This document shows, piece by piece, positions 35,046 to 46,716 of a stretch of 64,000 bases of DNA. Numbering within the stretch: the stretch's first letter is position 1; each line of letters starts with the position of its first letter. A program made the position numbers and the translations under genes. Where the stretch lies: assembly GCA_030159075.1 (NCBI GenBank), contig BROG01000156.1:673501-737500 (forward strand), read 5' to 3'. Below the pieces are notes generated by a model. That model was given only the letters and a program-made list of their open reading frames with translations, ran no database searches and was not told the origin of the DNA. Source of the stretch: Atrina japonica (lineage: Eukaryota; Mollusca; Bivalvia; Pterioida; Pinnidae).

Positions 35046-35355
35046 TCCATTTCTGAGTGCAGAAAGATGAAAGACATCGAGTAGTTAGCAGATTTTTTTT
35101 ACATCTGACATTTATACATTATGTTTTAAATTTAGATCCTAAAAGCTTTTTAATATAGGCATCGATACAACTACCTTTAGTAATTGCTAAGCAACCAACT
35201 ACACAGTTTGATTAACGGTCTGGGTTGATAACAGGAAAAAAACAGATATGATGGTTTTATAACACAACAAAATTTGTTTGTATCATTCCGTGTTTAATAT
35301 CAATGTCTTACTGGAGAAATTTCATCGTGAATTTGATATCCATTTCATTTTTAAA

Positions 35356-35446
35356 TTAACTCATCAACCCCCTGAAAAACAATGGACTTTTCTGTAATCA
35401 ATGATTTTAGACCAGTCCAATGTGTCATTTGGGGTGAACGAGTTAA
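35356..35446. mobile_element. Family D short TTAA-ended element, copy 4
   Basis: 91 bp from TTAACTCATCAACCCCCTG to 'ttggggtgaacgagttaa', with the standard middle. Confidence 0.85.
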
Positions 35447-35999
35447 GATATAATCCAGTTTCTAGAGTTATCTCCCTTTGACCAATATTTGTACTTGATT
35501 TAATGTAATGGTTTATATTTGATTACTTACACAATGTAATGGTTTATATTATCATAGCTGTGTATCAAATTCCATAAAAAAAAATTACAACAAAATCCTG
35601 ATACAGAATCCTAAGCAAATTCATTTGGAAAATTTGTCATTAAACACTGGTGAAAATCCCTAATGCAAACTCAATGAAGCTTACAGACTTCAACGGGAGA
35701 TAAGTCAAGACAATTTGTGCTTAGTAGACAAACCAGTCAGTATTTTGTTTCTTTAACATAAAAGACATAATAACTGCTCTTATTCACCATACTTATTCTA
35801 TAAGTGGTTTAAACATTTACTGCAATGTATCCATGCTCTCTCTCTCTCTCTCTCTCATTCTAATGCACCTGTGATACTAGAATCCATAAATTCTTACTCA
35901 TAAAGCATCTGCATACTAAGAACTAAATGCACCATTTACAGGGCAATACTAAACTTATATCATGACCTGGGCATAATACTATAAAAATTCAAAAGTGAA

Positions 36000-36205
36000 G
36001 ACTGGGAATACTCTTAACTCATTGGTCTGACTAGAAGCCAATCAGATCTAAGAATTACTTGAACTTAAAAATATTCTTCATTTGGTCTGGCTAGCCAATC
36101 AGATTTCAGAATTAGCTGAAGCAGAGGATATTTTTAACTTGATATTATTAGCAAATCAGACTTCAGAATTAGCTGAAGATGAGAGTATTCCCATTCTGAG
36201 AAAAA
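36000..36205 (+). repeat. Tandem repeat of about 65 bp, 3 units
   Basis: 'ggtctgactagaagccaatc', 'ggtctggctagccaatcaga' and 'attagcaaatcagacttcag' head three successive units that share 'agaattaSYtgaa' and 'tattctt/tattttt'. Confidence 0.7.
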
Positions 36206-36706
36206 TTCTCAAGTCTTATGGTACTAAACCCTGACCTTGAACTTCAACACTAACAAAACAAAACCATATCAAATGCTGTCAATGCTGTCGAATGTGATAA
36301 GTGTGGATCCAAAATTTTTGCACTTGAAGCACACCTCCTGAATCCACCTCTGTAAATTATAAAAAGTGTAGTGTTTGGTATGATAAATGTTAAATATTAA
36401 CTAAGTATAGTCAACCCAGAACAAAACTTACACATAAGCATTTAAAATATAACTTTGTAGTACAAGAAGCAAACTGAGTTCATCAGTATTTAAGTCACTT
36501 ACAGAAATAAAGTGGGTGAACCAGTACTTAAATTACTAACAGAACCAGCAAAGCACTGCACATTGATTATTGAAATATAAGGAAGCTAACATATCAATAC
36601 TTATGATATCTGACTCGGCTAAAATTTAACAAATGATAAAAGAAAACCAAATATAATTGTAATAAAATGTAACGAGAATTTCAAAAGTAATGTTCTGTGA
36701 TACTCA

Positions 36707-36827
36707 TATTTACATTATAACTGCTAAATATAGAAGCTGATATTTTACCTGGGAAAATGAGATTAAAATATAGAATGCACTGTCACGGTTGAATGTGAAA
36801 GAACACAGTTAACATTTGATATTTACA
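36707..36827 (-). promoter_or_regulatory. Two candidate Pumilio response elements, distal
   Basis: TGTAAATA on the minus strand at 36707-36714 and again at 36820-36827. They lie 3.4 kb beyond the ataxin-1 stop and count only if the 3' UTR reaches this far, which the sequence does not prove. Confidence 0.3.
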
Positions 36828-37164
36828 CCAGATATGAGTTATGTCCCCTTGTCATATATTCAGTCTTTTCTTTATCATGAATTATCTCCCTTTTTCAGAA
36901 TTTTGAGAATGCAGGAATCTTTCCCGACTTTTATCAGTTTCATATTTAACATGATTAGCTTATTATAATAATTATAACCAACACTGTTCTATTAAATCAT
37001 ATTGAAAAAAATATACCTTGTCACCTTAAAAACTTTGAGCTGTTTTTCTCATGTAAAAACATAACTAAGAGGTCAGTGATATAAGAGTTTGCATACACTA
37101 TCAACAGTGCATCTAACTTGTTCAAACTGACAGCTGTTCTTTTAACAACATTTTGAAAGTGATT

Positions 37165-37536
37165 TATTGAAGGGGCATTAGCTGTGTTTTTTCCAAAACA
37201 AAATTCTTATTGTTTTTTTACTCCTTAGATTGACTTACAATAATAAAAAAAGATATACTTAGGTATAAAAATTCTTTTATTCCGATGTATTTTGTGAAAA
37301 TTACTTGAGAAACCCAGTTTTGTGATTATTTGTTTGCAAATGATTTACTTTATTCAACCTTACTTTTTGTATATGCATACAGCACCGAACTAGAACTTCT
37401 TTTCACAAGATATATAGGAATGTAACAATTTTTATGCCTGGTTATGTGTCATATTTGTTATTGTGCATCAATTTAAGTCCTAGAAACCAAAATAATTTTA
37501 ATTTTTGGAAAACACAACTAAAGCTCCATTAACTTT
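37165..37536. mobile_element. MITE family H, copy 2
   Basis: The left end 'aaggggcattagctgtgttt' and the right end 'ggaaaacacaactaaagctc' plus C are inverted repeats. The interior shares 'aaaaaaagatatacttaggt' and 'gagaaacccagttttg' with the copy at 45728. Confidence 0.8.
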
Positions 37537-38087
37537 TTGTTGTTTAATCATTTCCAAGAAAGAAAAATAAAGACCTATCTGCACTGACTCAAATTTAAGA
37601 GATTTGCTTCCACCTGGATAATCTTGATTAGGTATCTATTGAAATGGACAACTGACTACAGTTTACAAGATGGCAATTCACTCTCCAAAATATTTTGACA
37701 ACCATAATTGATTTAAGTTGTGTATAACAGAATTAACCAACATAATTAAAAACAAAATAATGAAAAAAAATGATTAAATTCCTAGATACTTATTTGTCAA
37801 TGTGAGTACCAATCTAAAACTCTGATGAATGATTACTGTTGTGAATAAAGGTAAAACGATTACATAAGTGTAATCTTATTAATTTTAACTACCTTGAAAT
37901 GGTATTCTAAAAGTTTCAGAAATATTATAACGGAAAAGACCAAAACAAACAACAACTAAAAACGCCTTTCATCCTGCCACATAAAGGTTTTTTTTTACCA
38001 CACCACCTCCCAAGCCCTTACAAAAGTGCTTTTTCACAGACTTTCACATAATTTGGTTTAATATATTGTTATCACAAGATATTTCTA

Positions 38088-38176
38088 TTAACCCTTTCAC
38101 CCCCCCTTCCGAGTACCCAAGTGGTAAGCTTTTTTCTATTGTTTAAAACAAGTCTGTTATGGTCCATAGGGTTTAA
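38088..38176. mobile_element. Short TTAA-ended repeat, family E copy 3
   Basis: TTAACCCTTTCACCCCCCC at the left, 'ccatagggtttaa' at the right, and 'ttttctattgtttaaaacaa' inside, as in copy 1. Confidence 0.7.
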
Positions 38177-38381
38177 ACAGTTCACATAGATAATATTATT
38201 CATTGCTTTGTTTTGAAAAGTCCATCCCCCCTGATTAAGACGTGCTGGGTGGGGAAATACACTATAGCGGCTACGAATTTAAGAGTTCTCTGAATAAACT
38301 TGCAAGAAAAATGGCGAAAATATTGGGTTTTTTTTACCTTGCCACAGGCCATTCTATGAAGAAGCACTTTTTGATTTATAA

Positions 38382-38475
38382 GTACAGTAGAACTCCGATG
38401 AGTCACACTTCAAAGGACCACCTGGAAAAGTTCAAAACATCGGGACTTCGACTCATGGATGGTAACTGAGAACCA
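38382..38475 (+). repeat. Terminal fragment of a CAGTAGAACTCC-type DNA transposon
   Basis: 'tacagtagaactccgatgag' followed by 'tcacacttcaaaggaccacc' and 'catcgggacttcgactcatg' looks like the end of a Tc1/pogo-type element flanked by TA. The frame at 38242-38469 runs through it. Confidence 0.5.
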
Positions 38476-39026
38476 CATGTTTTTAGTTTCACATGTTCTA
38501 TAAGGTATATATGACTGCTTCAAAACATTTAAGACATAAACGGTCATTATAATTAATAACTAGTGCTAAATTTAACTTCCAAAATCAAACATTTGCATCT
38601 TTTAACTATTAACCTCATTTCATATACACTTAAGATCATTTTGGGTAATAAAAAAGTTTTGCTTAACCTTTATGGGGTAAAAATATCAAAATCGTAAATA
38701 ATAAATCAATGTTTTGTGTTATCAGAGTGGTTTTGTTTGATAATTACAGACAGATTCCTTACACCCCTCAGTATTACAATAGTATTGTCTTTTCCATTAT
38801 TCTGGACTTTTCCATGCTGGTCACCAAGGTAGTCAGGATACAAATAACTTGCACAGACCACTGACATCAATAAACCTATCCCTCTATCTATGATAGATAC
38901 TATAACAGTATAAAGAAGTTTGTTGTCCTACAGATATTAGTTTCCAGAGCTACATTTACCAAACAACAGCTGTTTTTGAACAAGGAGTCAAAAGGGCATT
39001 AGATATCTCCCTAGTTCCCTGACCCC

Positions 39027-39034
39027 TATCTACA
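39027..39034 (-). promoter_or_regulatory. Candidate Pumilio response element
   Basis: TGTAGATA on the minus strand fits UGUANAUA. It lies about 1.15 kb after the ataxin-1 stop, within the likely 3' UTR. Vertebrate ATXN1 mRNA is a known PUM1 target through such sites. Confidence 0.4.
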
Positions 39035-39178
39035 GATCCCCTGTCTCAGGAACCATGATACTTACACTTTTTGTTACTTTTACCACAGATGCGCTACATA
39101 CCTCATTTGAATGAGAGAAATGACTTTAATGAATTTTGAGAATATGAAAATGTTTAGAAGTTTACGTATGATGCATAT

Positions 39179-39418
39179 CAGGGATTTTCCAAGGCCATAT
39201 TTGGGTCGGTTACAGGACTCATTCCCAAAGCAAAAATGGTTTGTATTTTCCCCCAAATATAAACAAAAAATTCCCAATTTGGATTTCAAAATAAAGAATA
39301 TGGTATTTTCAAAGAAATGTCTCCAATAAAAATTTTCAGTTTTAGTTAAAATTTTGTATATTTTCTGAATTTTTTGGACCCTGGACCCAGAATTTAGGAG
39401 GTAGGAATATCCCTGCAT
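39179..39418. mobile_element. Possible MITE with AGGGAT-TTCC ends
   Basis: The left end 'cagggattttccaaggccat' and the right end 'gtaggaatatccctgcata' are loosely inverted. The interior has 'gaccctggacccagaattta'. This explains the overlapping long frames here (39080-39745 minus, 39111-39329 plus), which show no family resemblance. Confidence 0.4.
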
Positions 39419-40135
39419 ACAGTAACTGATCTCTATAAGTGACATAGATGTCCCAAGTATACCAAAAACAAAACTAACTAACACAGGGGAAAAAATCATT
39501 CCTTTGTTTTTTTTTATGATAAAACATACAGGGAATGAAATATTTGTTTTATACAATGAAAAATATATAGATATATATATATGTGTGTGTATATTCAATG
39601 ATCGTTTGTAATTAAATATTTCCATATTAGCACTTTTGTAAACAAACAGATACAAAACAACTTTTAGAGTGCTTAAGAACTTTCTGGGGACTAACTTTCT
39701 TTGGATACCAGTCATATATAGTTCACCTTGAAAACATTGTCTCATTTCTCCTCTTTGGCACTTCTCCTCATGATAAAAAAAAAATAATTTTCAAAATTTC
39801 AAGTGCTGAATCAGATCAAGGACCTGTCTATGAAATCTTGGAATTGTTCACAAATTTTTTGAAAAATGATCCATTTTGTCTAGAATTATCATCAGAAATT
39901 ATTAAGTGACATTTTAGTTGAAAATAATAATTTCAATTTTACAGAGCCAGAGGCATTAAACATGAAACAAAATCCATTTCTTTGAATCTTGGAATTAATT
40001 GGATTCAAGTCCTAGAGATTGTTGAATAATCCTGGACCCTGTCTTAAGACGAAAATGAATTCATAATATTTCAGTAACACTTTAGAGACAATGTTTTCAG
40101 TAGAACTGGCAAATGACTACTAATCCATTCTTCAG

Positions 40136-40143
40136 TATTTACA
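40136..40143 (-). promoter_or_regulatory. Candidate Pumilio response element, 35 nt after the ataxin-1 stop
   Basis: TGTAAATA on the minus strand fits UGUANAUA exactly. Being only 35 nt past the TAA, it is certainly transcribed with the coding exon. PUM1 control of ATXN1 through such elements is established in mammals; that it works here is inference. Confidence 0.5.
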
Positions 40144-40177
40144 CCCTACATGTACATTGCATCCAGATCATTGTGTT

Positions 40178-40651
40178 TTACTCAGTTATACATTCTGATT
40201 TGACCTTTAGGTCTTTCACTTCAGAATTATTTGTCGGTGCACTACTATCACCACCAGGCTGGCTCATGTTTGACCAATGTCTTTTTCTAAGAGGCTTATT
40301 GTTTTGATCACTGGAATCTTGAACCTCAGATGGGGAATTCCCTGATCTCTTGTTGGAAGGACTCTGGCCTTGATTCAACCCTGGAGAGTACATTGGTGAC
40401 CTCCCTGACTGAAGAGTTCTGGATGGGGAGGAAACATTCTCTTGTTCCTGTTGTTTTAACTGTTGCTGTTGCTGCAATATTTCTGCTGCTTTGGCTGTGA
40501 CATCTTTGTGTGTAAGTGAGATACAAACATCGCCCACGGACAGTCTTTGACATTCAAGTCCGTATCGTTGCAATGTCCTCTCGGGCTCACATGATGACCA
40601 ACCTTGACCAAAAACAAAAAATGGATGCTCTAATGTAGCTTCTACTGTGAC
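40178..40651 (-). CDS. ATXN1: Ataxin-1 homologue, last coding exon (AXH second half, nuclear/UHM-ligand motif)
   Basis: Codes residues 458-614 and a TAA stop. The acceptor is 'cttcctattgtag', phase 0. Joined to the upstream exon it reads GEHKVQ-VTVEATLEHPFF, then VFGQGWSSCEPERT and LSVGDVCISL, the second half of the AXH domain (residues about 387-507), which in ataxin-1 dimerises and binds Capicua. Residues 517-521 are a five-glutamine run of mixed CAG/CAA codons followed by KQQEQEN. Residues 579-584 (RKRHWS) match the vertebrate nuclear-localisation/UHM-ligand motif whose serine (Ser776 in human) is phosphorylated for 14-3-3 binding and splicing-factor choice. The tail after this motif is short and unlike vertebrates. 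Confidence 0.95.
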   Translation of the reverse strand, partial: VTVEATLEHPFFVFGQGWSSCEPERTLQRYGLECQRLSVGDVCISLTHKDVTAKAAEILQQQQQLKQQEQENVSSPSRTLQSGRSPMYSPGLNQGQSPSNKRSGNSPSEVQDSSDQNNKPLRKRHWSNMSQPGGDSSAPTNNSEVKDLKVKSECITE

Positions 40652-40879
40652 CTACAATAGGAAGAAATGTTATGAAGTATATAGTAGTAACATTCCAAAA
40701 GTTACACATATTCTCAAACTACTCAAACATTACAAACAAAATACAAAAGTCTAAGTGTTATAACTCTGACTGTGGTCTTTTTAAGTACAGCATGAAGGGT
40801 TATATCATTCAAGTTGTTTAACAACACAATAATTTAAGTGTATTGTAAAGTATGCATTTTATTGTTGATAGGGCCAGTG

Positions 40880-41640
40880 TTTTTCTAAATAGCATCTCAG
40901 TTCTCTATATATAGAGAGTAAGAATGGGATCGTAGTATTCCATTGGTAGGACCAGTGCTATCTCAGTTATTGGTAGAGAGGATGATTGAAATCCATTTTC
41001 CTGTAGCCACTATCAATGGGAATTCAAATTTTGTGTAATATTATTAAAATCTCTGTTTTTCAATAGCACTGATGGCTACAACATCATTTTTCTTAAAAAA
41101 CAAAACCATCACTTGTATCCCAGTTTTCTATTGATATGATAGTTGAAATCTCAGCTATATATTAAATGTATCACTAAAATCTCATCTGTGTTCTATAGAG
41201 AGAATCAATAGGATCTCAGTTTTCTGTAGAATGGATCTATGGGAACTCAAGTTTTCAGTAGAGAATAAATGGGGTTCCAGTTTTCTGTTGAGAAGATCAA
41301 TGAGATTTCAGTTTCTATAGAGAAAAATCAATGGAATTTCAGTTTTCAGTATAGAGGTTCAATAGGATTTCTATTTCTATAGAGAAAATCAGTGGGATTT
41401 CAGTTTTCTGTAAAGAGAATTATTGGGATTTCAGTTTTGAGTAGAGAGGTTCAATTGGATTTCTATTTTCAGAGAAGATCAATGGGATTTCAGTTTTCTG
41501 TCAATAGGATCAATGGGATTTCATTTTTCATTAGAGAAGTTCAATGGGATTTAAATTTTCATAGAGAAGATCAATTGGAACTCAATTTTCAGAAGATCAA
41601 TGGGATTTCAGTTTTCTTCTGACAAAATTGGTAAACTAGG
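40880..41640 (+). repeat. Degenerate minisatellite of about 36-40 bp
   Basis: 'aatgggatttcagttttc' plus 'tatagagaga' recurs roughly every 36-40 bp, best preserved from 41220 to 41615 with about 10 units and looser units out to 40880. The frame at 41392-41622 (GFQFSV/FYFQR repeats) is an array product. Confidence 0.85.
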
Positions 41641-41929
41641 CTAGTAAAAAACTAGTTTTTCTATTTAAAAAATCAGGACAATCACTAATTCTTGTCAGAT
41701 TTGAACCCTTTATTTATGCTGTTTAGCCTCCACTGACTAAGAGATTATGTGTGATTCTCTGTAAATAGCATCAATGAAATTTAGAAGTCAAAGAACTAGA
41801 TTCAATAGGAAAGTATAGGCATTGATTTCTATTGATAGGACCAATAAGATCTGGGTTTTAAAATGTCTTATGTATTTTGAATTTTGAATGTTGGTTTATG
41901 TCAATGTCAACGATTCTTCTATTACTAGT

Positions 41930-42135
41930 ATGTGGTGGGAGCCAGTTTTAGTGGCAGAGAAGAGAACCCAGTTACACTGTTCCAAGGAAGAGACCACCGA
42001 CCTTCTGCGAGTAAACTGGCAATTTTTCTCAAAAACTCAGCTTAGGTTCCAGTGGGATTTGAGCCTGCACTGACTAGAGATGAGAGACTTCATGGTTTAA
42101 AGCATGATGCTGTAACCACACAGAGCCCCATCTCT
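41930..42135 (-). repeat. tRNA-derived SINE relic, reverse orientation
   Basis: On the minus strand it begins 'ggggctctgtgtggttacag', has 'gcatcatgctttaaaccatg', box-B-like 'gtgcaggctcaaatcccact', and a body with 'cagtttactcgcagaaggtc'. It resembles the copy at 4640-4845. Confidence 0.65.
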
Positions 42136-42449
42136 TATATGAAACACAAGTGTAAAAAGGTCTTACACTTTTGAAAAGAAATCAATAAAAATGCATATTT
42201 GTGAAGTTGTCCATGCATAGCCATTAGTTTCACAGCATTGATTATCTTACATATATAATTATAAGTTTCACAATGTTCCTCACCTTGCACATTTGTGAAG
42301 TTTGTTCATAGTGATCCATTTCAGATCATATTTAAAAAAAAAAAAACAGTTCACATTATTGTTTATACTTTTCTGAATCTTACAATACATACCTAATGTT
42401 ATTGCATTATTTTACCAAAATGAAATCAAAAGAACACAAATAAATATAT

Positions 42450-43797
42450 ATACAGTAAAACCAGTTTTGAAAGACCATTGTTATACAAATGTCCCACACT
42501 GTTATATAAATGTCCCACACTGTTATATAAATGTAGTGCACTGCCATATAAATGTCCCACACTGTTATATAAATGTCCCACACTGTTACATAAATGTCCC
42601 ACACTGTTACATAAATGTCCCACACTGTTATATAAATGTCCCACACTGTTATATAAATGTTACATAAATGTCCCACACTGTTATATAAATGTCCCACACT
42701 GTTACATAAATGTCCCACACTGTTATATAAATGTCCCACACTGTCATATAAATGTCCCACACTGTTATATAAATGTCCCACACTGTCATATAAATGTCCC
42801 ACACTGTCATATAAATGTCCCACACTTTTATATAAATGTCCCACACTGTTACATAAATGTCCCACACTGTCATATAAATGTCCCACACTGTTACATAAAT
42901 GTCCCACACTGTTACATAAATGTCCCACACTGTTACATAAATGTCCCACACTGTTATATAAATGTCCCACACTGTTACATAAATGTCCCACACTGTTATA
43001 TAAATGTCCCACACTGTCATATAAATGTCCTGCAATGTCATATAAATGTCCAACACTGTCATATAAATGTCCAACACTTTTATATAAATGTCCCACACTG
43101 TTATATAAATGTCCCACACTGTCATATAAATGTCCAACACTTTTATATAAATGTCCCACACTGTTATATAAATGTCCCACACTGTTGCATAAATGTCCCA
43201 TACTGTTATATAAATGTCCCACACTGTCATATAAATGTTCCGCACTGTTATATAAATGTCCCGTACTGTCATATACATGTCCCACACTGTCATATAAATG
43301 TCAAACACTGTTATATAAATGTCCCACACTGTCATATAAATGTCAAACACTATTATATAAATGTCCCACACTGTCATATAAATGTCCCACACTGTCATAT
43401 AAATGTCAAACACTGTCATATAAATGTCCCACAGTTATATAAATGTCCTGTACTGTTATATAAATGTCCTGTACTGTTATATAAATGTCCTGTACTGTTA
43501 TATAAATGTCCCACACTGTTATATAATGTCCCGCACTGTTAAATAATTGTCCTACACTGTTATATTAATGTCCCGCACTGTCATATTAATGTCCCGCACT
43601 GTTATATAAATGTCCTATACTGTTATATTAATGTCCCGCACTGTTATATAAATGTCCAGTCTTTCAGACCACATTCTGAAAACAACTTGGCTAAATGATC
43701 CTTTAAGTAGAAACTCTTCTGAGTTACCACCTGTCTTGAGAGACCACAATTCAGTGGTAGCATCGGTGGTCTCTCAAGACAGGTACCACAGTACAAT
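42450..43797. mobile_element. Family F (CAGTAAAAC-ended) MITE carrying an internal minisatellite
   Basis: The left end 'tacagtaaaaccagttttga' then 'aagacca' and the right end 'tggtctctcaagacaggtac' then 'cacagta' are inverted repeats. Right of the minisatellite, 'tttcagaccacattctgaaa' and 'ccacctgtcttgagagacca' match the uninterrupted copies at 51410-51600 and 61055-61228. Those copies are about 180 bp, so this one is enlarged by the 1.2 kb array. Confidence 0.75.
42479..43657. repeat. 21-bp minisatellite, about 56 units
   Basis: The unit is 'atgtcccacactgttatataa' with one base of drift at the margins. Main variants replace TTATAT by TCATAT or TTACAT, or CCCACA by CCAACA or CCTGTA. Because 21 is divisible by three and the unit has no stop in several phases, long frames arise on both strands (plus 42478-43542 and 42657-43442, minus 42407-43285 and 42649-43419), reading heptapeptides such as CPTLLYK and NSVGHLY. 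I treat these as artefacts, not genes. Unit length becomes irregular after about 43520. Confidence 0.97.
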
Positions 43798-44259
43798 TGC
43801 AGTAAATACAGGTGATTAAAATCAAGGTCAGTCACCCTGGGATAAAAAACTAGTTGTGAATGGAAGAAGTATACGAAAAACAGGCAACTGATAGAGTTGA
43901 ACTTTTATAACGACAAGATTATTAGAATCTTACATGGAAGTGTTGAGTAAATACGGAAATCTTCATCTGAGTGGTAAGAATCGGTTGGCCAATCCGATGA
44001 TCACCCAAAGATTGGACTTTCAGAGTTCTTACCACAAGCTCGACGGTGGAGATTTGCGTTTTTAACCAAAACAGCTATGTTTGAATATTTTTCTCCCATG
44101 CTTCAAGTACATGTTGATGTATGCAAATTAAGTCCAAAGTAAAAAAAAAACATAAAATTTGTACTGCAAATGGACAAGTCTGTAAAACGATGATAATACT
44201 TTATCAAACATGTTTTATTGTATATTGAATACAACAAAGTGGATTCTCTTCACAATGTT

Positions 44260-44352
44260 TTAAACCCATTTACCCCTTAGAGACACATTTGGACTGGTCA
44301 ATGTCACTGATTTGCAGAAGAGTCCATTGTTTTTTGGGGGTTGATGAGTTAA
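44260..44352. mobile_element. Family D short TTAA-ended element, copy 5
   Basis: 93 bp from TTAAACCCATTTACCCCTTA to 'gggggttgatgagttaa', reverse orientation relative to copy 3. Confidence 0.85.
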
Positions 44353-44631
44353 TGTATATACATCATCACCAACTTTCAAATGAATGAATTCACCATTTTT
44401 ACTAGGATTATTCATAAAATATTTACGTGTACACTATGCGTATATATCAACTACACCCCCCAACAAGGTAATTAAATAACATATATGCATTACCAATTAG
44501 CAGAGCAATATGTTTTTGGTTAATCATTTTATAAAGAAACCATTTGGAAGGAAACAAAACTGGCCACTTAGAGGTGATTGCTTAATAGAGGCCAATGATC
44601 CCAAACTGTAGAATGAATACAACCTGGAGGG

Positions 44632-44880
44632 GTGGAGTTGTGTGGACCCTTTCTTGACCTGGACGAGTTTAAATTTTAAGTAATAAATAATAACATTAAA
44701 ATTACATTGACTGGATTAGTCGTTCCTACTTGTCACCATACATAAGAGAGTATATAGTGAGGAATAAAACATTTTTCCCGTGCAGCTTGTTATCACCGAA
44801 AAGTGAGTAGAATCATCCGTATGATAATCAAAAGGTTACTCCGCACCGCCATCTTATGCGCATTGGACAATGTATGAGGT
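44632..44880 (+). repeat. Dispersed repeat family C, copy 3
   Basis: 'ttcttgacctggacgagttt', 'acataagagagtata', 'agtgaggaataaaac', 'cgtgcagcttgttatcaccg' and 'aatcaaaaggttactccg', the best-preserved match to copy 1. Confidence 0.85.
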
Positions 44881-45413
44881 GAAGTTCACTTTTTGATTTT
44901 AGTACATACGGGTACCAAGACACAGCTCACATCGCGAATTTGCGGGTGGTATTAACACATTGTCAGAACTACAGCAACTTTCACCTGACGATTGACCAGT
45001 AATCCTTATCATGAATGTTTTTAAATTAAACGTTTTGTGGACCTTTTTTCTGGTCAAATATTTTCTGGAAGTACTAAAAATTCTAAATATTTGACATCAT
45101 AACCAAACTGTGCCATCATATTGTGGGAAGCAGTTGTCTTTGTGAGATTGAGTGACTCCCAAAGAATGCATTTTCCAACATTTTAGAGCATTACTGTAGT
45201 TCATATTTTTATTTCACTTAAGGTAAATGAACATTTACATGTTAAAAAGCTATTGGTGAGTGCTTCCACCCTCTCCATATGTACAGTATTAACTATGTCT
45301 AACTATTTATAAAAGTGAATGCATGTGCAGCATACAGGTTAGGCTGTATATGGAAAAATTTGTTGTGAGACCAATAGAAGAGTAATCAGATTATATTGAT
45401 TGGCATTCTATAT

Positions 45414-45505
45414 TTAACTGATTCTCCCCTCAAGTCACATTTGGACTGGCCCAAGTCATTGATTAATAGAAGAGTCCATTGGTTTCCAGGAAGCTGATGA
45501 GTTAA
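45414..45505. mobile_element. Family D short TTAA-ended element, copy 6
   Basis: 92 bp from TTAACTGATTCTCCCCTCAA to 'gaagctgatgagttaa'. Confidence 0.8.
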
Positions 45506-45537
45506 CATCTAAAAAGTTGTTGTATTGTATTGTAAAT

Positions 45538-45668
45538 GCCGGCGAAAGGCTTCAAATTTTAGCCTATGCTCGGAACTTACAGCCATTGAGCAGTGAGGGT
45601 TCATTAAGGTGCCAACACCTACTGTGACACGGGACCTTAGTTTTTACTGTCTCATCCAAAGGACAACT
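45538..45668 (-). repeat. SINE fragment, same family as 21690-21985
   Basis: 'ggcttcaaattttagcctat', 'ttacagccattgagcagtga', 'gggttcattaaggtgccaac' and 'tactgtgacacgggacctta' match the body of the complete copy. The tRNA head and tail are missing. Confidence 0.85.
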
Positions 45669-45727
45669 TCTAGACAATGTTCACAAGTCTATTGAAGCAA
45701 CTTTTCAAATCTTTCCTTCAAAAGCTT

Positions 45728-45999
45728 TAAAGAGTCTATAAGCTGTGTTTCTGTCAAAAACCTTTCTTTCTTTTTTTACTACCTAGACTGATATACAATA
45801 TCAAAAAGAGATATACTCAGGCATAAACATTCTGAAATTCCTATATACTCTGTGAAAATTGCTTGAAAAACCCAGTTTGGCAATTATTAACTTGCAATTG
45901 ATTTATTTAACCTTAAAAGTACTATTCTTATACAAATAGTAAAAACAGAAAAAATAAAAATATTTTTTGTTTTTTGGTAAACACAGCTAATGCCCCTTC
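45728..45999. mobile_element. MITE family H, copy 3
   Basis: The right end 'aaacacagctaatgcccctt' is well kept; the left end 'agtctataagctgtgtttct' is decayed. The interior has 'gagatatactcaggcataaa' and 'gaaaaacccagtttggcaat'. The frame at 45974-46159 starts in this end. Confidence 0.8.
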
Positions 46000-46364
46000 A
46001 GCTACATGGCGATGGTCATACTGTATCCTAAAATGTCCTCCCTATAACGGCAACGCATTAAAGTCAAAAATGTTTCTCATGAATCTGAACAACTATTCAA
46101 ACACTGATATATTGTTCTGTGGTCACGCTTTACACAAACTTAACACATACTGGCCCTAGGCTTGAACAATTCTTAACTGATACAGCATGAAAATTCATGT
46201 ACTTTTATGTCAAATAAAATAGTTCAACCCAATTTTCCTTGATTGCTATGGTTTTCAATGGTGTTGTATTAATTCCTGGAAAGAATTTTCGGCATACACA
46301 ATAAATTTCAGTCAACCGAAAAAATCAGGTCACATGTCTATATGTCTACATCAATAATATAACA

Positions 46365-46680
46365 TGAGAGGATCTCGTCAGATTGTCAATGGCATAAGGA
46401 ACCTTGATTTTATGTCTTATCAATGCAGTGGAGGTTCTGAAATGATCTATATTTTCAATGATATAAGGAAACTTGGTTTTACTTTAATCAATGAAATGTC
46501 CTAAATCTTCAATGACATATGGGACCTTGGTTTTTTCTTTATGTTTTCCATGATATAAGGAACCTTGGTTTTATGTCTAATCAATGCAATGAAGCTACTT
46601 TAACCTACTATACATGTACATGTATCTCGAATGATATAAATGGGACCTTGACTTTTATGTTTCAACAGAACAGTAGGCTC
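46365..46680 (+). repeat. Degenerate minisatellite of about 60-75 bp, 5 units
   Basis: 'aatgatataaggaaccttgg' with 'ttttatgtctaatcaatgca' recurs near 46387, 46458, 46512, 46552 and 46632 with gaps. Confidence 0.75.
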
Positions 46681-46716
46681 TGAATTTCATGTCTTACATT
46701 GACTAAGCACCAGTAC

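Noticed and set aside
39080..39745. 221-codon minus-strand frame
   Set aside because: AT-rich, no family resemblance, no sensible domain, lies in the likely ataxin-1 3' UTR over a possible MITE and a TA/TG microsatellite.
42407..43542. Long frames on both strands (up to 354 codons) with heptapeptide repeats
   Set aside because: They follow directly from a 21-bp tandem unit lacking stops; the same region is open in several frames on both strands at once, and it lies in an intron inside a MITE.
42479..43657. CRISPR-like array
   Set aside because: Units are contiguous 21-mers without unique spacers, in an animal genome; it is a minisatellite.
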